A DNA stretch of 64,000 nucleotides from Holosporaceae bacterium (GCA_031267235.1 JAIRZM010000021.1:62001-126000), one strand, 5' to 3'. Shown: positions 1 to 10,466, numbered from the stretch's first letter. The notes: a model not told the origin generated them from the sequence alone. Translations and numbers: made by a program.

Positions 1-1002
1 ACAAAAAATACGATCTCCTGGAGCAATTACCCCTTCGCTAAGAGCGGCGAAAGCAACCACTATTTTGAAAACTGATCCCGGCGGATAAACGCAGATGGCA
101 GCGCGATTTATTAAAGGAAAAAGCTGATCGTTGGCTATACTTTTCCATTGACTGCTAGTTATTTTGTTGGAGACCAAATTAACGTCGAATCCGGGTACCG
201 ACGCCATGGCAAGCACTTCTCCCTTGAGAATGTCCAGCACAACGCAAGCTCCAGCTTTTTCTTCCGAGATTATATCGTAAACGTATTTTTGAATTTTCGA
301 ATCCAGTGTTAATTTGATATCCTTTCCATTTTTCGGCTCCACAAAGTTTGTGACCCTTACTTTTTTGCCCAGCGCATTCACTTCAGTTTGAAGATTGCCG
401 ATCGTTCCAATCAATCGGCCATTTAGAAAGGCTTCGATACCAGTTTTCCCGGTTAAAATCTGAATGCTGTCATCGCTTCTTCCGGTATGGCCGATCACGT
501 GGCTGAATTCTAAAGGCATGTCATAATTTCTAACATAAATGGTTTCCAGAGATAAATTACTAAACTTAAACAGATCCATAGAAATGCTTGCGTACTCATC
601 CCACGATAACTTATCTTTAATAACAAAAGACATATGCGGTCGCGCTTTTTTCCTTGCCTCTGCGATGCATTGTTTATCATGCTCTGAAAGCTTTAGACAT
701 CTGTCAAGAAGAGTTAGATTTTCTTTGAAAATTTTATCGTTGCAATAGTCCATGATTAATCTGTATCTATGCACGCTACTGGCCACAATCTTTCCATCCG
801 ACGTGATGATGCGTCCACGCTTCGGCAAAACGGGAGATAACCGTATTCTATTTTTATCCGACATCAGAGAATACTTTTCGGAAAAATGGACCTGCAACAT
901 GTAAAGCTCAATCAACAGTATTGCGCTAAGGACAATTACCAGAAAGATGATAATTTTTGCTCTAATTTTCCTATCTTTTTGAGATTTTTCACTAGCGAGC
1001 AT
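1..1002 (-). CDS. mrdA: Penicillin-binding protein 2 (C-terminus beyond window)
   Basis: Transpeptidase of the elongasome that cross-links lateral-wall peptidoglycan in the periplasm. Only the first 334 codons are inside the window. The N-terminus is basic, then a membrane segment at about residues 15-33, then the non-catalytic dimerisation region starting at LPKRGRIITSDGK. The transpeptidase domain begins near residue 230 and the acyl-enzyme motif PPGSVFK (SxxK, Ser310/Lys313) lies just before the window edge; the SxN and KTG motifs fall outside. The ATG overlaps the last 11 bases of mreD, which implies translational coupling in mreB-mreC-mreD-mrdA. The alternative, the division paralogue FtsI, is encoded separately at 52652. 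Confidence 0.93.
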   Translation of the reverse strand, partial: MLASEKSQKDRKIRAKIIIFLVIVLSAILLIELYMLQVHFSEKYSLMSDKNRIRLSPVLPKRGRIITSDGKIVASSVHRYRLIMDYCNDKIFKENLTLLDRCLKLSEHDKQCIAEARKKARPHMSFVIKDKLSWDEYASISMDLFKFSNLSLETIYVRNYDMPLEFSHVIGHTGRSDDSIQILTGKTGIEAFLNGRLIGTIGNLQTEVNALGKKVRVTNFVEPKNGKDIKLTLDSKIQKYVYDIISEEKAGACVVLDILKGEVLAMASVPGFDVNLVSNKITSSQWKSIANDQLFPLINRAAICVYPPGSVFKIVVAFAALSEGVIAPGDRIFC

Positions 1003-1459
1003 ACTTGTTTCTTATTCTTAGAAAAATAATGTCTGCGACATAGAAGGTGCTCATAATGAAAGTCGCCAGGAGTATCTGAGATATGCGCTCGGTCAGATTT
1101 AGATCCATTGTCATAAGAAAAATCAGCATAGAATGAAAAAGCTCGCAGATACAAGATAACATAAAAAAGCAATATATCTGAATAATTATTGGAGCATTCG
1201 GCAAAATCGATCTTAGCTGATTAGAGGCGGCAAAAAAAGACGCTAGTGGAATGATGGATATGCCGATAAACCTGGACGTATAAGCATCGAAGAGCAGTGA
1301 TAGAAAAAAAATCGTAGCGAAGTCGATGTATTTCTTGGTGCGAACTTCCGAAATAAAAATTAGGCAATAGAATGCACAGACTGCTAAATTGCAGGATAAA
1401 AAAGATAGTATTGCAAAGGAGGAAAATATTGGCACTGTAATTTTCAGCTGTTTTAACAT
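992..1459 (-). CDS. mreD: Rod shape-determining protein MreD
   Basis: Small inner-membrane protein of the elongasome, linking MreC to the membrane synthetic complex. The 155-residue product is almost entirely hydrophobic with about five predicted membrane helices, the normal size and character of MreD. The sequence is weakly conserved, so the call rests mainly on position: it sits between mreC (23 bases upstream) and mrdA (11-base overlap downstream), the standard mreBCD-mrdA order. The ATG has no strong ribosome-binding site. Confidence 0.85.
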   Translation of the reverse strand: MLKQLKITVPIFSSFAILSFLSCNLAVCAFYCLIFISEVRTKKYIDFATIFFLSLLFDAYTSRFIGISIIPLASFFAASNQLRSILPNAPIIIQIYCFFMLSCICELFHSMLIFLMTMDLNLTERISQILLATFIMSTFYVADIIFLRIRNKYAR

Positions 1460-1482
1460 ATGTTCATCGGAAACATTTTACG

Positions 1483-2337
1483 CTATTTTTCTATCTGGTG
1501 CTCGTTGGTTGGCGCGTTGTTTTTAATTATAGCGACATATCCTAGGGAATTGAAATTCACAAACGGGATTACCGCCGCCTTGCCTCCATCCATCTTGATT
1601 TTTCCGATCGGAATTTTTTCTGCAAATATATTTCCATAGCCGGAAGTTTCCACCAAATCGCCATCCCGAAATGTAACGTCTTCCTGAACCATAGTGATCT
1701 GTAATTTATTGGAGTTCCCGCCGCTGAGCATGGCATTAACGCCGTTGATTTTTACCGGAACAACAGAGTTAACGTCCGTGATTAGCAATGCGCGACTCCA
1801 GTCGTCTGCCACTTCGATTATGCGTCCTATCAACCCTTTGTCATCCATTACAATGTCGTTCAGTGCTACATTTTTAGACGCGCCCAAGTCAAGAGTGGTC
1901 GATCTGGCGAAATCGTTGGCGAAGACTGCGATAACCTTAGCTACGGTCAGTGGATGATCTTCGAGTTGCTTCAGCGCCAAAAGTCTGCGCAGATTTTCAT
2001 TCTCCGATTTTAGATTTTTCAGCTGATCTATTGCCAATGATAGTTTCAAATTTTCGCTGCGAAGGTCGAATAGGATTTTATCTACGTTTTTAAAGAAAAA
2101 GTATTGAAAATTCGCAAAGCTCTCTCTAACTTTATCGAGCATTGCATAGGTGGTGACATGCAGTGACATAATCTGCGTTTTCAATCCGTCGATGTGCCTT
2201 CGTGCTTCTTCGCTATGTGCCAGAACCAATATGGCGATGCATAGCAATACCTTTCGGAAAATTTTTCTTCTTCTGAAGCGTCTAAAAAGGCTAAAGGAAC
2301 TATTTTTTACTTTTATTTCTAAATTGTTATTGCGCAT
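1483..2337 (-). CDS. mreC: Cell shape-determining protein MreC
   Basis: Bitopic periplasmic scaffold that connects the MreB filament to PBP2 and MreD. The 284 residues comprise an arginine-rich cytoplasmic start (about residues 19-29), one membrane helix (about 29-42), a coiled coil (about 83-127, with the ENLKLS and SENENLRRLL heptads) and the beta-rich MreC core (about 130-275), including DDKGLIGRIIEV and LLITDVNSVVPV. It starts at ATG six bases after the mreB stop, so the two are almost certainly co-transcribed. Confidence 0.95.
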   Translation of the reverse strand: MRNNNLEIKVKNSSFSLFRRFRRRKIFRKVLLCIAILVLAHSEEARRHIDGLKTQIMSLHVTTYAMLDKVRESFANFQYFFFKNVDKILFDLRSENLKLSLAIDQLKNLKSENENLRRLLALKQLEDHPLTVAKVIAVFANDFARSTTLDLGASKNVALNDIVMDDKGLIGRIIEVADDWSRALLITDVNSVVPVKINGVNAMLSGGNSNKLQITMVQEDVTFRDGDLVETSGYGNIFAEKIPIGKIKMDGGKAAVIPFVNFNSLGYVAIIKNNAPTNEHQIEK

Positions 2338-2343
2338 TTTACA

Positions 2344-3489
<1,146 letters not shown>

Positions 3490-3527
3490 TCACCGCGTAT
3501 GTCGCTTGGTGTTAACAGTGGTATTTT

Positions 3528-4934
3528 ATGGCAATTTTTATGCGGAAATTTCTACTGATGTTGGTTTATTGCTGTCTGCAGGCATATGACTGCGGCGCAA
3601 ACGAGCAAGAGGTTGATTCGTCCAAGCGTTCCACTTCCTCGGAGAATAATATTTCCGATGATGCCGATAAAAATGATAGCAACTTTTTTCGAACTCCATC
3701 TTACAAAAATATATATGATCAAGTCGCTAAGCAGTTGGCGGGACTCTCGGATGATTTGTCCAGCGCTGACCACGCAAATTTCATCAGCGAAAAATGGAAT
3801 TCTTTGAGAGAAAATAGCCTATTGCCGATAAGTAATTGGGCTCAAGAGTATTTGACTACATTTGTGGGATCAAACCAAACGGTGTTTTATCCCTTTGGCG
3901 GGCCGGATATAGCCCATGCCATTGGATTTTTTCCAACCGTCCAGAACTATGTGTTGGTTGGTCTGGAACCTATCGGAAATTTCGATAGCATCAGAAATGC
4001 AGTGCAAAGCGAACCCATGTTGGCGTCCATAAGAAGAGCGATCTCCTATTATCTTCAGCATGGATTTTTCATTACTCATGACATGATGACGCATCTTTCC
4101 AACAAAAACACCAAGGGAGGATTGTGTTTAATTCTGCTGGAATTATCGAAGCTCGGATTTACCGTAGATTACGTTGAGAATATTTCCCTGAATTCAGAAG
4201 GGATGGAAGTGGCTCGAAGAAAAGACATGCTGAATTGCGTAAAAATAACTTTTCACGGCGAAGACGCAAATTTTTTTCGCAATGTGTATTACCTGAGGGT
4301 AGACCTTCAGAATTCACGAAGTGATAGGGCGATCGGTCTAAAAAAATTTCTAAAACGCGCGCCATTCGTGACTTTGGTAAAGAGCGCTTCCTACGCCATG
4401 CACGATTTGTCTTTCTCCAAAATAAGAGACTTTATTCTGTCTAATACAAAATTGCTCCTCCAGGACGATTCTGGCATACCGTTTCGTTATTTTAATTCTT
4501 CCAAATGGGAGAAGCACATTTTTGGAGAGTACACGAATCCGACACTGAAGGTATTTCAGAAAAACAAGCAGGCCGATTTAGCCGATTATTATGCAGCTCA
4601 TGAAAAGATAGAAATACACTTCAAGATGGGTTATGGATACGGTCAGGAGCGTCCGAATTTGCTGCTAGCTGTGCCAATGCTAATTGAAATACCTGTCGCT
4701 CGGGCAGAGGCTCGCAGTAATTTCTCCCAAAAGACGCCAGATTTTGTGACATTGGCGCATAATTTGATGCAAAAAGCTGGCGAAGGTGGTTGCTCCTGCA
4801 AAAGAAAAACGCGGCCGCCTCAGTTGCCGCCAATTCCGCCGGTGGAGGAGCGTTTTCTTTTGCCAATTCCTCCAGATACGATAATTTTGCTAGCGGAACC
4901 TCCTTTAAAAAATGGAAGAACTTTTTTACGATAA
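3528..4934 (+). CDS. Secreted protein of unknown function
   Basis: A 468-residue protein I do not recognise. The N-terminus (MRKFLLMLVYCCLQA, from residue 5) is a clear Sec signal peptide, probably cleaved near residue 20, so the product is exported. A Ser/Asp/Asn-rich linker follows (about 28-50), then a globular region with the striking stretch FYPFGGPDIAHA and YVLVGLEPIGNFD at about residues 120-160, and later SASYAMHDLSFSKIRDFIL and LLLQDDSGIPFRYF. The C-terminus has two Cys in CSCKRK and a proline-rich tail. It may start at ATG 3528 or ATG 3540. It stands alone between mreB (divergent) and ssrA (convergent). No catalytic motif can be assigned safely. Confidence 0.85.
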   Translation: MAIFMRKFLLMLVYCCLQAYDCGANEQEVDSSKRSTSSENNISDDADKNDSNFFRTPSYKNIYDQVAKQLAGLSDDLSSADHANFISEKWNSLRENSLLPISNWAQEYLTTFVGSNQTVFYPFGGPDIAHAIGFFPTVQNYVLVGLEPIGNFDSIRNAVQSEPMLASIRRAISYYLQHGFFITHDMMTHLSNKNTKGGLCLILLELSKLGFTVDYVENISLNSEGMEVARRKDMLNCVKITFHGEDANFFRNVYYLRVDLQNSRSDRAIGLKKFLKRAPFVTLVKSASYAMHDLSFSKIRDFILSNTKLLLQDDSGIPFRYFNSSKWEKHIFGEYTNPTLKVFQKNKQADLADYYAAHEKIEIHFKMGYGYGQERPNLLLAVPMLIEIPVARAEARSNFSQKTPDFVTLAHNLMQKAGEGGCSCKRKTRPPQLPPIPPVEERFLLPIPPDTIILLAEPPLKNGRTFLR

Positions 4935-4964
4935 ATTGTTTGATTCCATCCGTGAATCAAAGAA

Positions 4965-5280
4965 GAGCGGTCTTCAATGGCATATCAAAATTTAGGAGGG
5001 GAGTTCTGTTGCCCGGCTCCCCGAACCGCGTCTACTCAACTAAGCTGCTACCGTTACCGGCATAGGCTCGTTAGAGTTGCATGCGACAAAATTATCGTTC
5101 GCATTTATAGTTTTTGGTTCTATAACGGAAACCACTCCGAATGAAAACCGAGCTTTTCAATGCGCGTCGAATCTATTCGCCCCCCTAAAGATACCACGGT
5201 GGAGGCGTCGGGCTCTGCCCCCGAGTCCACATCATCTATTAATCTCGATGTTTATCATCATAGCCGCCATTAACGGCAAC
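4965..5280 (-). ncRNA. ssrA: Circularly permuted two-piece tmRNA
   Basis: Rescues stalled ribosomes by trans-translation. Read on the minus strand, the acceptor piece comes first: a T-stem TCGGG/CCCGA, then CGCCTCC-ACC at 5207-5198. A 12-base spacer follows, then the coding piece starting GGGGGCG (5184-5178), which pairs perfectly with CGCCTCC to form the 7-bp acceptor stem, and then GATTCGAC. The tag frame runs from 5102 to the TAG at 5042-5040 and encodes ANDNFVACNSNEPMPVTVAA, with an alphaproteobacterial ANDN start and AA end. Downstream is an H-type pseudoknot (GTTC 5026-5023 with GAAC 5006-5003; GGGGA 5022-5018 with TCCCC 5002-4998). The outer ends, 4976-4981 and 5266-5271, also pair, as expected for a permuted molecule. 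The outer boundaries are approximate. Confidence 0.93.
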
Positions 5281-5286
5281 AAATTC

Positions 5287-5292
5287 AGTATA
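5287..5292 (-). promoter_or_regulatory. Putative -10 element of ssrA
   Basis: On the minus strand TATACT sits about 7 bases before the expected 5' end of the tmRNA precursor. The -35 region is poorly matched. It lies in the gap shared with murG, which is read the other way. Confidence 0.4.
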
Positions 5293-5420
5293 CAACAATT
5301 TGCTAAAAATAACCAGTTTCTAATGGCATATTTTTATTTAGTGTATGGAAGAGCACAGTTTTGGGGGTTGTCAGTCATTGGTCATTTGAATAAACTCTTA
5401 GAATTGCCGAGGAGGAATCA

Positions 5421-6461
5421 TTGAAAATAGTCATATGCTCTGGTGGAACTGGTGGTCATATGTTTCCAGCCTGCGCGCTATTTATGTCCGCCCAAAAAAG
5501 AGGACACAGCGTTGGCATGGTAACGGATGGTCGCGGAGAGATTTTTTGCGCAGATATTTCTCCTAAAATCGTGCTAAATACTGTTCGCTTTTCCTACAAA
5601 AAAATATTTGGCATCATCATTGGCTTTGCTTCTACATTTTTGAAATTTTTCCGATTGTGGCGCCAAGAGACTCCCGATGTGATTGTTGGCTTTGGCGGCA
5701 TACTCACCATTATCCCTCCGCTGGTTGGGAAAATTCTTGGGAGCAAAGTTATAATCTATGAGCAGAACGCCATTGTCGGCAGAGCCAATAAATTTTTAGA
5801 AAAATTTGCGAATCTGAAATTGTCCACCTTCGAATTGGGGAATGACTGGATAAAAATTTCTGCTCCGGTGCGAGAGGAATTTAGCAAATGCGCCAGACCT
5901 TATAAATGCGATGGTAAAATAAATATTCTTATTCTGGGTGGAAGCCAGGGCGCTGCGTCCTTCGCCAAAATTATTCCCCAAGCGTTGTCTTTAATAGATC
6001 CTCGGGAAAGAAAAAATATAGAGATAATTCAGCAAGTGGGAAGCAGCAGTGTGGAGAAATTGCGCGTCTCATATGAAAACATTGGAGTAAAATCTACTCT
6101 AGAAAAGTTTATAAAAAACGTTGCAGAAGCTATGGCAAATGCGCAGTTGGTAATTTGCAGATCAGGTGCTTCGACCCTTTCGGAGCTAGCGGCAACGGGG
6201 CGTCCTGCGATTTTAATTCCATATTGCAATTCTTCCAAGGATCATCAGCTGCACAATGCAAATTACTACAAAAGCAAAAAGGCTGTCTGGATTCTGGAGG
6301 AAAAAATCGGGATAGACCAAGAGTTAGCCAAAATAATTCAGCAAATTTTACGTGATAGGGAATTGCTAAAATCTGCGGCCTACAATATGATGAAAAGCTT
6401 CGCAGGCAGAGCTGTTGAGGATTTTGTGGAATTGATAGAAAGAGCGCATTTGGAAAGATAA
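5421..6461 (+). CDS. murG: UDP-GlcNAc transferase MurG
   Basis: Transfers GlcNAc from UDP-GlcNAc to lipid I to make lipid II on the inner face of the membrane. The 346-residue product has the glycine-rich GGTGGHMFPA loop at the start, GFGG, EQNAIVGRANK, the GGSQGAASFA C-domain loop and the sugar-nucleotide site CRSGASTLSELAATGRPAILIPY. It starts with TTG, supported by a strong GAGGAGG Shine-Dalgarno 5 bases upstream. It is the first gene of a tight murG-murC-murB-ddl-ftsQ-ftsA-ftsZ run. ftsW, often next to murG in dcw clusters, is absent here. Confidence 0.97.
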   Translation: MKIVICSGGTGGHMFPACALFMSAQKRGHSVGMVTDGRGEIFCADISPKIVLNTVRFSYKKIFGIIIGFASTFLKFFRLWRQETPDVIVGFGGILTIIPPLVGKILGSKVIIYEQNAIVGRANKFLEKFANLKLSTFELGNDWIKISAPVREEFSKCARPYKCDGKINILILGGSQGAASFAKIIPQALSLIDPRERKNIEIIQQVGSSSVEKLRVSYENIGVKSTLEKFIKNVAEAMANAQLVICRSGASTLSELAATGRPAILIPYCNSSKDHQLHNANYYKSKKAVWILEEKIGIDQELAKIIQQILRDRELLKSAAYNMMKSFAGRAVEDFVELIERAHLER

Positions 6462-6474
6462 TGAAGGAATCAGC

Positions 6475-7899
6475 GTGAAAAAATTTCCCGTCAATAGGGG
6501 AGTCATTCATTTCGTGGGAATCGGCGGGATCGGCATGAGCGGTATTGCTGACACTCTAATCAATCTTGGATATAAAGTTAGCGGCAGCGATTTGAAGGAA
6601 AATGCCCTAACGAACAAGCTTTTCCGAAAAGGCGCAGAGATAATGATTGGCCACGCAGCTAAAAACGTTTGTGGCGCGTCAGTTGTGGTCGTGTCTTCGG
6701 CAATATCACGAGACAATCCGGAGATTCTTGAGGCGCGCCGGTTAAAAATACCTGTGGTAAAAAGGGCAGAGATGTTGGCAGAGCTCATGAAAATGAAAAG
6801 TTCAGTTGCTGTGGCGGGAACTCACGGAAAAACTACCACAACGTCACTGATTGGAGCAGTATTGGAGCAGGCGAACCTGGATCCTACCGTGATAAACGGC
6901 GGCGTTGTGAATGCCTATAATAGTAACGCTCGCCTCGGGGCCGGAGATTGGGTTGTGGTGGAAGCCGACGAGTCGGATGGATCTTTTACGAAGTTAATGT
7001 CCACAATCGCTGTCATTACCAACATCAATTTTGATCATGGTGATAATTTTAGAGATTTCTCGGAGCTAAAAGAGTTCTTTAAACAATTCGTGGAAAATAT
7101 TCCCTTTTATGGGGCTGCAGTTTTGTGCATTGATCATCCGGAGGTGAAAAAAATAGCCCACGAGATGGTGGATCGACATACAATTACCTATGGATTGTCC
7201 AAAGATGCTGACGTTTCCTGTGAGAATGTAGCGCTTTCGGACAAAGGAGCGGAGTTAGATCTGCTGTTTTCAGAAAATATTCAGAAAAAATTTGCGATTA
7301 TCGATACTGAGTCTTGGAAAAAATTCTTTCTTCCCATGTTTGGCATGCATAACGTGCAAAACGCTTTGGCTGCCATTGCCGTTGGCCTGGAACTGAATAT
7401 ATCTCTGGATGACATGCGAGTCGCTTTAGGATCATTCATGGGTGTGAAAAGAAGATTTACCAAAGTCGCCAATGTTAATGGAGCGGAAATAATCGACGAC
7501 TACGCTCATCATCCGGTGGAAATAGCAGCGGTTCTCAATGCAGCCAAGCGCTCCTGCTGCGGTGGAAAAGTATATGCCGTAATGCAGCCGCACCGCCATA
7601 CCAGATTGAAAAATTTTCTTGACGATTTCGCGAAGGCGCTGGAGTTAAGCGACTACGTATTTGTTGCTCCCATTTATTCGGCCGGAGAAAAGAACAATGG
7701 AGTTGATCATTTCTCGCTCCTGAAGCGATTGGAGGAAAATGCTGTAGTTCCAGCGGACTTTGTGGCGGATTTGCCAACTTTGAAGGACAAAATCGCCAAA
7801 AAAATTCACAGTGGGGATTTGGTGATATTTCTAGGAGCCGGAGACATAACCCAATGGGCCCATAAGTTTTCAGATGTATTGTCGATTGATGGAGAATGA
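6475..7899 (+). CDS. murC: UDP-N-acetylmuramate--L-alanine ligase MurC
   Basis: ATP-dependent cytoplasmic ligase adding the first amino acid (L-Ala) to UDP-MurNAc. The 474-residue protein shows the full Mur-ligase plan: HFVGIGGIGMSGIA at the N-terminal nucleotide fold, the P-loop GTHGKTTTTSL, VEADESDGSF and DYAHHPVEI. The GTG start is preceded by AAGGAA, 13 bases after the murG stop. The length is normal and no key motif is missing. Confidence 0.98.
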   Translation: MKKFPVNRGVIHFVGIGGIGMSGIADTLINLGYKVSGSDLKENALTNKLFRKGAEIMIGHAAKNVCGASVVVVSSAISRDNPEILEARRLKIPVVKRAEMLAELMKMKSSVAVAGTHGKTTTTSLIGAVLEQANLDPTVINGGVVNAYNSNARLGAGDWVVVEADESDGSFTKLMSTIAVITNINFDHGDNFRDFSELKEFFKQFVENIPFYGAAVLCIDHPEVKKIAHEMVDRHTITYGLSKDADVSCENVALSDKGAELDLLFSENIQKKFAIIDTESWKKFFLPMFGMHNVQNALAAIAVGLELNISLDDMRVALGSFMGVKRRFTKVANVNGAEIIDDYAHHPVEIAAVLNAAKRSCCGGKVYAVMQPHRHTRLKNFLDDFAKALELSDYVFVAPIYSAGEKNNGVDHFSLLKRLEENAVVPADFVADLPTLKDKIAKKIHSGDLVIFLGAGDITQWAHKFSDVLSIDGE

Positions 7900-8797
7900 A
7901 GTGGCCTCTTGGTTAGCTAATCTTCCGCCAGTTCGCGGTCTACTGCAGGAAAAGGTTAATCTCGGGAGAAAATCTTGGTTTGGCGTTGGTGGGCCGGCGG
8001 AAGTTCTTTTTGTTCCCGAAGATATGGATGATTTGGTCGCATTTCTGCGAAACATTCCGGATGGCGTGAAGTTTACCATTCTCGGAGCAACGTCCAATGT
8101 ATTGGTTCGCAGCGGTGGAATTCGAGGCATTGTGATAATACTCGGCGATTGGTTTAAAAAGATTTTCATTGAAAATGATATTTTAGAAGTGGGAGCAGCA
8201 GTTCATTGTGCTGAATTGTCAATGGTTGCCATGGATCGCGAACTTGGGGGGCTCGAATTTTTGAGCGGCATACCGGGAACGATTGGCGGAGCCATAAAAA
8301 TGAATGCTGGCTGCCATGGATCGGAAATAGCAGACATTCTGATGGAGTGCGAAGCCGTAACTTTATCTGGGCAGGTAAAATGGTTTAAAATCAGCGAAAT
8401 GGGGTTCGCATATCGTACTTCAAAAATTTCGAACGAGCTAATTGTAACTCGTGCTTGGTTTAGAGGAATTCAAGATGTTGACTATTCCATCGCAAAAAAA
8501 AACAAGGAGCTATTATCTAAGCGTTCTGATAGTCAGCCGATAAACATGAGAACATGCGGTTCTGCCTTCAAAAATCCGGATGGGAAAAAGGCGTGGGAAC
8601 TCATAGAAGCTGCTGGATGTCGCGGCATGAGATTCGGCGGAGCAGCTATTTCGGATAAACACTGCAATTTTATAGTGAACGAAAACAATGCGACTCCGGA
8701 AGATATTGAAACTCTTGGAGAAAAAGTAATAGAAAAAGTGTTTGAAAATTCCGGCATTCGATTGGAGTGGGAAATAATTCGTCTGGGAGAAAAATAA
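7889..8797 (+). CDS. murB: UDP-N-acetylenolpyruvoylglucosamine reductase MurB
   Basis: FAD/NADPH enzyme that reduces UDP-GlcNAc-enolpyruvate to UDP-MurNAc. About 302 residues from the ATG giving MENEVASWL; an in-frame ATG five codons earlier (7874) cannot be excluded, and neither has a clear ribosome-binding site. FAD-binding motifs ILGATSNVLVRSGGIRG and FLSGIPGTIGGAIKMNAG are present, as is the catalytic serine in RTCGSAFKNP, followed by the conserved AGCRGMRFGGAAIS. It overlaps the end of murC, indicating coupling. Confidence 0.97.
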   Translation: MENEVASWLANLPPVRGLLQEKVNLGRKSWFGVGGPAEVLFVPEDMDDLVAFLRNIPDGVKFTILGATSNVLVRSGGIRGIVIILGDWFKKIFIENDILEVGAAVHCAELSMVAMDRELGGLEFLSGIPGTIGGAIKMNAGCHGSEIADILMECEAVTLSGQVKWFKISEMGFAYRTSKISNELIVTRAWFRGIQDVDYSIAKKNKELLSKRSDSQPINMRTCGSAFKNPDGKKAWELIEAAGCRGMRFGGAAISDKHCNFIVNENNATPEDIETLGEKVIEKVFENSGIRLEWEIIRLGEK

Positions 8798-8811
8798 CAA
8801 AGGTCAATGTT

Positions 8812-9726
8812 ATGAAAAAATACCACAAGATATGCCTTCTAAAAGGCGGTGATTCTCCTGAACGGGAGGTATCTCTCATCAGTGCCGCAAATTACATGAA
8901 GGCCCTCGACGAGTTGGGAGTCAATTACGCTGATTTCGATTTTTTCGGAGATGCGGCTCAGTTAATCGCTCATATTAAAAAGGAGAATCCCGAGTGCGTG
9001 TTAAATGCTCTTCATGGCGGCAGTGGAGAAAATGGCAACGTTCAGGCTGTTTTAAATCTAATGAAAATTCCCTACACCCACTCCGGCGTAATGGCTTCAG
9101 CCATTGCCATGGATAAGCGCGCCTCCCGTGAGTTATTTGCGAAGAATGGCATCCTGGTTCCAGCTGGATTCGCGACTTCCTGGGATGAATTCAGACGGCA
9201 TCCTAGTATGGAGCCGCCCTTTGTCCTAAAGCCGGTGGATGGAGGATCTTCCGTTGGCGTTCACATCGTGAAAAACCCAGAGACGTTAGCTTCCATCGAT
9301 TGGCAGCGCAAAGGTAATGAAATTTTGGTGGAAGAATATGTTCCTGGACTGGAATTAACGGTGGGAGTACTTGGCGATAGGCCATTAGAGGTGACAAACT
9401 TGGTCGTACAATCTGGATTTCTGGACTACGGCAACAAGTACAGCGCCGGTCATTCGCTACATGAAATTCCGGCCAAAATTTCTCCAAAAGTCAGGAATGA
9501 AGCGCTGGAAACTGCTCTAAAGGCCCATCAAATCATAGGATGTCGTGGAGTTTCTAGATCTGATTTCCGCTATAATGATAAAACTGGGGAGCTATATATT
9601 CTTGAGCTAAACACTCAGCCTGGAATGACGCCATTTTCCTTCGTGCCAGAGCAAGCGGAATTCGTAGGCATTTCTTTCACTCAATTGACTCAATGGATTA
9701 TAGAAAAAGCGTGCTACGACACCTAA
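8812..9726 (+). CDS. ddl: D-alanine--D-alanine ligase
   Basis: ATP-grasp enzyme forming the D-Ala-D-Ala dipeptide used by MurF. The product is 304 residues when started at MKKYHKICLL, supported by AAAGG a few bases upstream; an earlier in-frame ATG at 8767 lies inside murB. Motifs: GGDSPEREVSLIS, ALHGGSGENG, the ATP-grasp loop KPVDGGSSVGVHIV and the Mg/substrate site ILELNTQPGMTP. It lies between murB and ftsQ as in many alphaproteobacterial dcw clusters. Confidence 0.97.
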   Translation: MKKYHKICLLKGGDSPEREVSLISAANYMKALDELGVNYADFDFFGDAAQLIAHIKKENPECVLNALHGGSGENGNVQAVLNLMKIPYTHSGVMASAIAMDKRASRELFAKNGILVPAGFATSWDEFRRHPSMEPPFVLKPVDGGSSVGVHIVKNPETLASIDWQRKGNEILVEEYVPGLELTVGVLGDRPLEVTNLVVQSGFLDYGNKYSAGHSLHEIPAKISPKVRNEALETALKAHQIIGCRGVSRSDFRYNDKTGELYILELNTQPGMTPFSFVPEQAEFVGISFTQLTQWIIEKACYDT

Positions 9727-10466
9727 TATTCTTACTGAAAAATGACCTTTTTCTCTCGGTAGCTTTCTTTAGCGCAATTGCCGGTGGGGTATATTTTAAC
9801 TGGGATAAAATACTGAAAGGAAAAAGCGATGTTTTCTGCATAAAAAAAATAGAATTCGACGGTAACGAACGAGTTTCGGATATTCTTTTGCTGAAAACTT
9901 CCGGCTTGAGGTACAAAAGCAACATCTTGGCGCCATCGTTGGAAGCGGTGAAAAAACGACTGGAAGACGTTGCCTGGATTCGTTCTGCGGTGATCCAAAG
10001 AAGATTACCGGACAAAATATACGTGATGGTTTCCGAAAGAATTCCCATTGCAATTCTTCAGCTGAAACATAAATTATACCTTGTGGATGCGGACGGTAAA
10101 ATTCTAGAAAACGACGGCATCGGAAGCTTCAGCAATCTTCCCATAGTCATTGGGGAAGGCGCAGAAAAGGAAGTGTCGAAATTTTTGGATTGCATTGAAA
10201 AATTTCCCCGTATACGCAAGCAGTTGGTTTTTGCTATCAGAATTGGGAAAAGGCGCTGGAACATAAAAATTAACAAAGGTATTACGGTGAGGCTTCCTGA
10301 AAAAGGCATCACAAATGCTATGAGAATCCTGGAGGAAATATCAGACAGCAACGGATTTTTCAACGAAGATATTTCCACTATAGATTTGAGAATGCTGGAC
10401 AGAGTTATCATTACCAAAACATCTCACGAAGATGGAAAGTCGACGAACATAGATGAAAAAAAATAG
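9693..10466 (+). CDS. ftsQ: Cell division protein FtsQ
   Basis: Bitopic divisome protein that connects early cytoplasmic and late periplasmic division proteins. The 257 residues have a short cytoplasmic start, one membrane helix (about residues 14-32), a POTRA domain beginning at IKKIEFDGNERVSDILLL (about 49-120) with the VISERIP-like VMVSERIPIAIL, and a C-terminal beta domain. The ATG lies 34 bases inside ddl; the overlap is long but no later start preserves the membrane helix. The end overlaps ftsA by 14 bases. Confidence 0.9.
   Translation: MDYRKSVLRHLIFLLKNDLFLSVAFFSAIAGGVYFNWDKILKGKSDVFCIKKIEFDGNERVSDILLLKTSGLRYKSNILAPSLEAVKKRLEDVAWIRSAVIQRRLPDKIYVMVSERIPIAILQLKHKLYLVDADGKILENDGIGSFSNLPIVIGEGAEKEVSKFLDCIEKFPRIRKQLVFAIRIGKRRWNIKINKGITVRLPEKGITNAMRILEEISDSNGFFNEDISTIDLRMLDRVIITKTSHEDGKSTNIDEKK

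Noticed and set aside
4790..5424. Two plus-strand open frames (4790-5065 and 5077-5424)
   Set aside because: They overlap the 3' end of a real gene and the structured tmRNA on the minus strand, and show no family motif or ribosome-binding site.
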